Assembly (NCBI RefSeq): GCF_000621625.1
Contig: NZ_JHXV01000011.1
Coordinates: 82,733-146,732 of the forward strand
Reading direction: 5' to 3'
Length of the DNA: 64,000 bases
DNA from: Crocinitomix catalasitica ATCC 23190
GTDB lineage: Bacteria; Bacteroidota; Bacteroidia; Flavobacteriales_D; Crocinitomicaceae
Shown here in pieces: positions 59,416 through 64,000 of this stretch. The number at the start of each line of letters is the position of its first letter. The stretch's first letter is position 1. A program made the position numbers and the translations under genes. The notes under the pieces are model-generated. The model was given only the letters and a program-made list of their open reading frames with translations, had not been told where the DNA came from and did no database searches.

Positions 59416-59419
59416 ATAT

Positions 59420-59427
59420 CAAATATA
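59420..59427 (-). promoter_or_regulatory. -7 promoter element of the antitoxin candidate
   Basis: TATATTTG on the minus strand matches TAnnTTTG and ends 4 bases before the ATG at 59415, placing the expected transcription start on or next to the start codon. Confidence 0.5.
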
Positions 59428-59460
59428 CGTAAAATATGCGAAAAAGTTACATAGGTTTTA

Positions 59461-59470
59461 CCCCCCCCCC
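59461..59470. repeat. Homopolymer of ten C (G on the minus strand)
   Basis: A run of exactly ten C lies about 34 bases upstream of the antitoxin -7 box, between it and the end of leuS. Such tracts can vary in length by slippage. Upstream of a promoter they can alter expression, but no direct sign of this is visible. Confidence 0.6.
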
Positions 59471-59501
59471 GCTCAGCAGTATCCTGACTAACGCTCTTCG
59501 C

Positions 59502-62474
59502 TTAAACAACAATATTTACAATCCTACCTGGAACAACAATCACTTTTTTAGGTGCTTTGCCATCTAAATATTTTGCAGACTGTTCGTTTGCTAAAACAGC
59601 TTTTTCAACATCGTCTTTGCCCATATTCGTTGGCAATGGTAACATGAATCGCATTTTACCATTGAATGAAACTGGATAAGAGAATTCAGCCTCTACCAAG
59701 AAGTCAGGATTGAACTTAGGGAAGGTTGCTTTTGTAATACTTTCGGTATGACCTAATGCCGACCATAATTCCTCACAAATATGCGGTGCATAAGGTGAAA
59801 CCATGATCAATAACTCTTCTAATACGGCCTTACTATTACATTTTTGCTCCGTCAATTCGTTGGTGGCAATCATGAAGTTGGATACCGCCGTATTGAATGA
59901 AAAACGATCTAAATCGTCTTGGATTTTTTTAATGGTTTTGTGTAAAGTTTTTAAAGCTTTTTTATCTGCTTCGCCTTCGCTTACCACAAAATTATTCTCT
60001 GCATCGTGGAATAATCTCCAGAACTTGCGCAAGAAATTATGTACCCCACTAATACCGTTTGTATCCCACGGTTTTGCTTGCTCTAAAGGCCCTAAAAACA
60101 TCTCATAACAACGCAAAGTGTCTGCTCCGTACTTTTCAAGTATACTATCCTTTAAATAATCACCTTTGTAATCAAGATAAACATCCGGAGGAACTACATT
60201 GAATTTGGATTTCGACATTTTTTCAACGTCATGTCCACAGATGAATTCTCCGTTATCTTCTGTAAGAATAATAGCTTCTTTTAAGTAGCTAAACATCGGG
60301 TCTTTATGTGCGTCATCTATATTTAATATATCATCCTCAACATATTTAATATCAACATGAAGATTTGACTCTATGGAATTGGGATGGCAGCTAAATGAAA
60401 TACCTTCATTTGATAGAATTGATGAATCCCCCTTAGTTTTAATTAATTCTGTAATTTTTTCGTTTAATTCATCGCCATTTGCAGCAAAATATTTGATTTT
60501 ATTAGCACTAATTAAGACGGGGTGCAATTCAAAATATCTTCTAATTTCAAGAGCGTTTGCACTAACTTCAATTTCAGGGTTTAATTTTCTAATTAAACTA
60601 CTTCTTCCCAAAATCATCCCTTGGTTAATCATCTTCTTAAACGGCTCAACAAAACTGATGAATCCTCTATCGTATAAGAACTTCGTCCAGAATCTTGAAT
60701 ACAATAAGTGACCTGTTGCATGTTCAGATCCACCGATATACAAATCGACTTGGTTCCAATAATCAGCCTTTTCTTTCGAAACAAAAGCTTCCTCATTATG
60801 CGGATCCATATAACGCAAGAAGTACCAAGACGAGCCTGCCCAACCTGGCATGGTATTGAATTCCATCCTATCCCCTTCGTGAATATTCCAAGCATCTTTT
60901 TTAGCGCGCGCCAAAGGTGGTTCCCCATCTTCAGTCGGCAAATATTTATCAACCTCAGGTAAAGTAACAGGCAAATCTTTGTCCGCTACCAAATAAGGTA
61001 CATCGTCTTTATAATAAACAGGGAAAGGTTCTCCCCAATATCTTTGTCTTGAAAAAACAGCATCACGCAACCTGAAATTCGTTTGCCCTTTTCCAAATCC
61101 ACGTTTTTCTATTTCGTAAATCGCCAATTTCATTGCTTTTTTCGCTGGTAAATCCGTCAAGAAATCAGAATCCGTTATTACAGCATCCTTTTCTGTATAG
61201 GCTTCTTTAGAAATGTCTACATCCTTAAAAATATTGATGATGTCTATGCCAAAATGATTGGCAAAATCATAATCACGTTGATCACCGCAAGGAACTGCCA
61301 TTACAGCACCTGTTCCATAACCTGCCAATACATAATCAGCAATCCAAATTTCTACTTTTTTACCCGTAAATGGATGAATGGCATAGGCCCCTGTGAATTG
61401 TCCGCTAATGGTTTTCACATCCGCTTGACGATCACGTTCTGTTTTTAAACTTGTTTCAGTTTGGTATTTTTCAATCGCATTTTTGAATTTGTCTGTTGTA
61501 ATTTTAGCCACCAAATCGTGTTCTGGTGCTAAAACCATAAAAGACACACCAAAAATAGTATCCGGTCGTGTTGTGAAGACTTCAATATCTTCGCCTGCTT
61601 CAGTTTTAAAAACAACAGAAGCCCCAACTGATTTTCCGATCCAGTTTTTTTGTTGGTCCTTGATAGACTCTGTCCAATCAACTGTTGTTAAATCCTCAAT
61701 TAAACGATCGGCATAAGCAGTGATGCGCATACTCCATTGGCGCATTAATTTTTGCACAACAGGATGTCCACCACGTTCAGAAACACCATCTTTAATTTCG
61801 TCATTCGCTAAAACCGTTCCTAAAGCAGGACACCAGTTCACCCATGAATCCGCTAAATAAGTTAAACGGTAATTCATTAAGATGCTTTGTTGTTCCTTTT
61901 CAGAAAAAGCTTTCCATTCGGCAGCCGTGAAAATTGAAGTTTGAGAACATGCCGCATCGACATCTGCATTCCCTTCATTCTCAAAAATCACCTCTAAATT
62001 CTCTATTGATTCAGCTTTCTTCGCTGTATTGTTATACCAACTATTGTAAATCTGTTTGAAGATCCACTGTGTCCATTTATAATAAGAAGGATCCGAAGTT
62101 TTCACTTCTCTGTCCCAATCGAATGAGAATCCGATCTTATCCAATTGCGTTCTGTATCTGTCAAGATTCGTTGCTGTAGTAATTGCAGGATGTTGCCCGG
62201 TTTGAATGGCATATTGTTCGGCTGGTAAACCAAACGAATCATACCCCATTGGATGAAGGACATTATAACCACTCAATTTTTTATACCGCGCATAAATATC
62301 AGAGGCGATATATCCAAGCGGATGCCCAACATGCAAGCCTGCTCCAGAAGGATAAGGAAACATAGACAAACCATAATATTTTGGTTTATCAGATTTATCT
62401 TCGGCTTTAAAAGTTTTATTGGTTGCCCAATACTTTTGCCATTTCTCTTCTATTTCTTGAAAATTATACTCCAT
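59502..62474 (-). CDS. leuS: Leucyl-tRNA synthetase
   Basis: The start at 62474 (MEYNFQEIEEKWQKYW) is chosen because the longer frame begins inside the sod terminator. The 990-residue class Ia enzyme has the HIGH-type motif HVGH in PSGAGLHVGHPLGY, the CP1 editing domain with TTRPDTIFG, and the KMSKS loop (VEKMSKSKFNVV). Before KMSKS it carries the extra beta-rich insert of about 100 residues seen in Bacteroidota LeuS. The C-terminal tRNA-binding domain is complete (KVIVVPGRIVNIVV). It charges tRNA-Leu for translation. Confidence 0.97.
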   Translation of the reverse strand: MEYNFQEIEEKWQKYWATNKTFKAEDKSDKPKYYGLSMFPYPSGAGLHVGHPLGYIASDIYARYKKLSGYNVLHPMGYDSFGLPAEQYAIQTGQHPAITTATNLDRYRTQLDKIGFSFDWDREVKTSDPSYYKWTQWIFKQIYNSWYNNTAKKAESIENLEVIFENEGNADVDAACSQTSIFTAAEWKAFSEKEQQSILMNYRLTYLADSWVNWCPALGTVLANDEIKDGVSERGGHPVVQKLMRQWSMRITAYADRLIEDLTTVDWTESIKDQQKNWIGKSVGASVVFKTEAGEDIEVFTTRPDTIFGVSFMVLAPEHDLVAKITTDKFKNAIEKYQTETSLKTERDRQADVKTISGQFTGAYAIHPFTGKKVEIWIADYVLAGYGTGAVMAVPCGDQRDYDFANHFGIDIINIFKDVDISKEAYTEKDAVITDSDFLTDLPAKKAMKLAIYEIEKRGFGKGQTNFRLRDAVFSRQRYWGEPFPVYYKDDVPYLVADKDLPVTLPEVDKYLPTEDGEPPLARAKKDAWNIHEGDRMEFNTMPGWAGSSWYFLRYMDPHNEEAFVSKEKADYWNQVDLYIGGSEHATGHLLYSRFWTKFLYDRGFISFVEPFKKMINQGMILGRSSLIRKLNPEIEVSANALEIRRYFELHPVLISANKIKYFAANGDELNEKITELIKTKGDSSILSNEGISFSCHPNSIESNLHVDIKYVEDDILNIDDAHKDPMFSYLKEAIILTEDNGEFICGHDVEKMSKSKFNVVPPDVYLDYKGDYLKDSILEKYGADTLRCYEMFLGPLEQAKPWDTNGISGVHNFLRKFWRLFHDAENNFVVSEGEADKKALKTLHKTIKKIQDDLDRFSFNTAVSNFMIATNELTEQKCNSKAVLEELLIMVSPYAPHICEELWSALGHTESITKATFPKFNPDFLVEAEFSYPVSFNGKMRFMLPLPTNMGKDDVEKAVLANEQSAKYLDGKAPKKVIVVPGRIVNIVV

Positions 62475-62544
62475 ATCCTTGACTTTTACAAGGTGCAAAG
62501 GTAATAATTCCTCTGTTTTTAGGCGCTGATTATTTGTAAAAAAC

Positions 62545-62579
62545 AAAACCGCGTTCTCAGCTAGTGAAAACGCGGTTTT
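62545..62579 (-). terminator. Rho-independent terminator of the sod gene
   Basis: AAAACCGCGTT and AACGCGGTTTT form an 11-base stem and a T-run follows on the minus strand, 21 bases after the sod stop codon. Confidence 0.85.
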
Positions 62580-62600
62580 AGAAAATATTAAATCTGCTAT

Positions 62601-63206
62601 TTATTTACCAGCAGCATATCTCTTAGAAACTTCTTCCCAGTTAATTACATTAAAGAATGCACTAACATAATCAGGACGTCTGTTTTGGTATTTTAAATAG
62701 TACGCATGTTCCCATACATCTAAACCTAAAATTGGTGTTCCACCACATCCAATTCCATCCATTAAAGGATTGTCTTGGTTAGGCGTTGAACAAACTTCAA
62801 CTTTTCCACCTGGGTGTACACAAAGCCATGCCCAACCAGAACCGAATCTCGTTGCAGCTGCTTTAGAGAACGTTTCTTTAAATTCAGCAAAACTTCCGTA
62901 TGCTTCATTAATTGCACTTGCTAATTCGCCAGTTGGCTCACCACCACCATTTGGAGACATTACTGTCCAAAACAATGAGTGATTGTAGAATCCACCACCG
63001 TTATTTCTAACAGCTGGTTTATCAGCACAAGCAGCTAAAATATCCTCGATAGATTTTCCTGCTAAATCAGTTCCTTCAATTGCAGCATTTAAGTTGTTTG
63101 TATATCCTTGGTGATGTTTTCCATGGTGAATTTCCATGGTTTGTTTATCAATATTTGGCTCTAAAGCGTCGTATGCGTATGGTAATTTTGGTAATTCGAA
63201 TGACAT
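62601..63206 (-). CDS. Superoxide dismutase (Fe/Mn family)
   Basis: The ATG at 63206 ([17 protein letters not shown]) gives the usual 201-residue cytoplasmic enzyme; the frame extends 10 codons upstream without need. The metal ligands are the His in [12 protein letters not shown], the His in NHSLFW, and Asp and His in [22 protein letters not shown] and the VNPGG-like segment do not settle Fe versus Mn. It removes superoxide. Confidence 0.96.
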   Translation of the reverse strand: MSFELPKLPYAYDALEPNIDKQTMEIHHGKHHQGYTNNLNAAIEGTDLAGKSIEDILAACADKPAVRNNGGGFYNHSLFWTVMSPNGGGEPTGELASAINEAYGSFAEFKETFSKAAATRFGSGWAWLCVHPGGKVEVCSTPNQDNPLMDGIGCGGTPILGLDVWEHAYYLKYQNRRPDYVSAFFNVINWEEVSKRYAAGK

Positions 63207-63244
63207 TTTATATAAGGTTTTAAATGAATAAATCAATTGTGTAC

Positions 63245-63252
63245 CAAATTTA
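63245..63252 (-). promoter_or_regulatory. -7 promoter element of the sod gene
   Basis: TAAATTTG on the minus strand matches TAnnTTTG, about 38 bases before the ATG at 63206. No good -33 was found. Confidence 0.45.
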
Positions 63253-63303
63253 GCAAGAATGCAGCGATTTAGAAATTTTTTAGCGAAAAAATCTATAATT
63301 TTA

Positions 63304-63311
63304 TATTTTTG
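63304..63311 (+). promoter_or_regulatory. -7 promoter element of the small lipoprotein gene
   Basis: TATTTTTG matches TAnnTTTG, 17 bases before the ATG at 63329. The gene is divergent from sod. Confidence 0.45.
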
Positions 63312-63328
63312 GTAAAAACAATTAAAAA

Positions 63329-63634
63329 ATGAAGAATATATATAAGTTTTTAACGCTTAGTTTAATGGTGGTTTTATTGTCTTGTGGAACAAGTGAGGAG
63401 CAAAAAGAAATGGAAGCAGCCAAAGAAAATATAGAAGACATCAATGATTTATTAGAAAATGTTGATCCAGAAGATAAAGCAGCAGCCATAAAAATTGTTG
63501 ATGAACAGTTAAATGACCCAAATAGCGCTTTGAACAAAGTAATGGATACGATCTCTAATATGTCGGAAGAAGATAAAGATCGAATTGAAGAAAAAATCAG
63601 CGAAGGTTTAGATGCTTTGAATAAGTCTTTTTAG
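63329..63634 (+). CDS. Small acidic helical lipoprotein
   Basis: The 101-residue product has a lipoprotein signal (MVVLLSC, Cys near 19) and a mature part that is almost wholly acidic helix ([22 protein letters not shown] ... [21 protein letters not shown]). It may form a coiled coil at the membrane. Function unknown. Confidence 0.75.
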   Translation: MKNIYKFLTLSLMVVLLSCGTSEEQKEMEAAKENIEDINDLLENVDPEDKAAAIKIVDEQLNDPNSALNKVMDTISNMSEEDKDRIEEKISEGLDALNKSF

Positions 63635-63698
63635 AGGGGGTAGTTGTTAGTTTATAGTCGTTAGTTGTAAAGTTTCACAACATTGTTGATAGCAATAA

Positions 63699-63747
63699 AG
63701 CCCTTTCAGCGAAGTGAAGGCGTAGCCGAAACGAAGCTGAAAGGGCT
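63699..63747. repeat. Hairpin repeat with 12-bp perfect arms
   Basis: AGCCCTTTCAGC (63699-63710) and GCTGAAAGGGCT (63736-63747) are perfect inverted repeats around a 25-base loop rich in GAAG-type motifs. It lies between the lipoprotein gene and the transposase gene. It could be an IS-associated end, a terminator, or a dispersed palindromic repeat. Confidence 0.55.
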
Positions 63748-63796
63748 GGAAATAAAATAGTTGATTATTTTTGTTTTACGACAAATAAAAATAATT

Positions 63797-64000
63797 ATGC
63801 AACAAATCTATCATTCCAATGCCAAGACAAATATACATATTCGTCAAGAAATTAAAAATAATCTGAACTTAAGTATTGAGCAATTAGCCTTACGTTATGG
63901 TGTTTCTCGTCAAACCATATTTAAATGGCGTAAAGCTGAAACTCCTGAAGATAATTCTTGTGCCCCTAAAAAAATAGAATATGCTCTTAACGAGCAAGAA
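63797..64000 (+). CDS. IS481-like transposase, partial (C-terminus beyond window)
   Basis: The frame has 68 codons from the ATG at 63797 to the window edge. The visible part has a helix-turn-helix segment (SIEQLALRYGVSRQTIFKWRKAE) and a start (QQIYHSNAKTNIHIRQEIK) matching the N-terminus of IS481-type transposases. The catalytic DDE integrase core would lie further downstream. Confidence 0.75.
   Translation, partial: MQQIYHSNAKTNIHIRQEIKNNLNLSIEQLALRYGVSRQTIFKWRKAETPEDNSCAPKKIEYALNEQE

Noticed and set aside
62475..62546. Extended N-terminus of leuS
   Set aside because: It begins inside the terminator of the sod gene and lacks similarity to LeuS starts; the ATG at 62474 gives the normal N-terminus.
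63641..63690. Left end of the IS481-like element
   Set aside because: No clear terminal inverted repeat or target duplication can be defined without the other end of the element.
1..64000. CRISPR array, prophage or integron
   Set aside because: I saw no regular repeat-spacer array, phage structural genes or integrase; the only mobile-element signal is the transposase at the right edge.

Overview
The window reads as chromosome of a low-GC Bacteroidota, most likely a Flavobacteriales member near Crocinitomicaceae/Fluviicola; the family placement is inference. The evidence is several secreted proteins ending in type IX secretion (T9SS) sorting domains with a YPNPSN- or FPNPF-like motif, PKD/HYR and FG-GAP surface proteins, hybrid sensors ending in AraC helix-turn-helix domains, and many promoters of the Bacteroidota type TAnnTTTG.

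Layout. 1-4374: a cut-off PKD/HYR surface protein and a TPR hybrid histidine kinase with an AraC output domain, separated by a tandem 21-bp direct repeat that looks like the operator joining them. 4458-6116: lipid pair (acyltransferase, desaturase). 6117-14163: two small orphans, an FG-GAP/ASPIC lipoprotein, a GbsR/MarR-like regulator, two tandem paralogous membrane histidine kinases and a decayed T9SS gene. 14349-23572: large T9SS protein, lipoproteins, an M48 protease pair and another T9SS protein. 23677-27685: phosphoesterase and a probable metal-regulated operon (MerC-like protein, ABC ATPase, His-rich permease, DUF3299-like protein) behind two palindromic operators. 27822-33549: beta-lactamase-fold hydrolase, then a six-gene operon (DUF4386-like proteins, MDR oxidoreductase, a 49-residue peptide, alpha/beta hydrolase) with its own AraC-type operator and an adjacent TolB/TPR/AraC regulator. 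35706-40558: outer-membrane protein plus WD40-caspase.

40559-48449 is the core part: tRNA-Ser, acyltransferase, 2OG oxygenase, clpX, clpP, tig, tRNA-Leu and dxr. Directly upstream of each tRNA lies a partial copy of the same tRNA in which the D-arm region is replaced by a hairpin. 48508-53931 holds a cytochrome c/copper monooxygenase-like T9SS protein and a giant FG-GAP T9SS protein. 54043-59415 is an accessory stretch of small genes: a TlpA-like protein, three antitoxin-like genes, a YoeB-type toxin broken by a nonsense codon, a frameshifted lipoprotein, and a Fic AMPylase whose 3' end overlaps a convergent 59-residue gene carrying the SxxxEG motif of class I (VbhA-like) Fic antitoxins. 59502-63634 holds leuS, a superoxide dismutase gene and a small lipoprotein; the window ends inside an IS481-like transposase.

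The strongest leads are the convergent Fic/antitoxin pair, the two tRNA look-alikes, the two AraC-type tandem operators, and the doubly palindromic operator of the metal operon.
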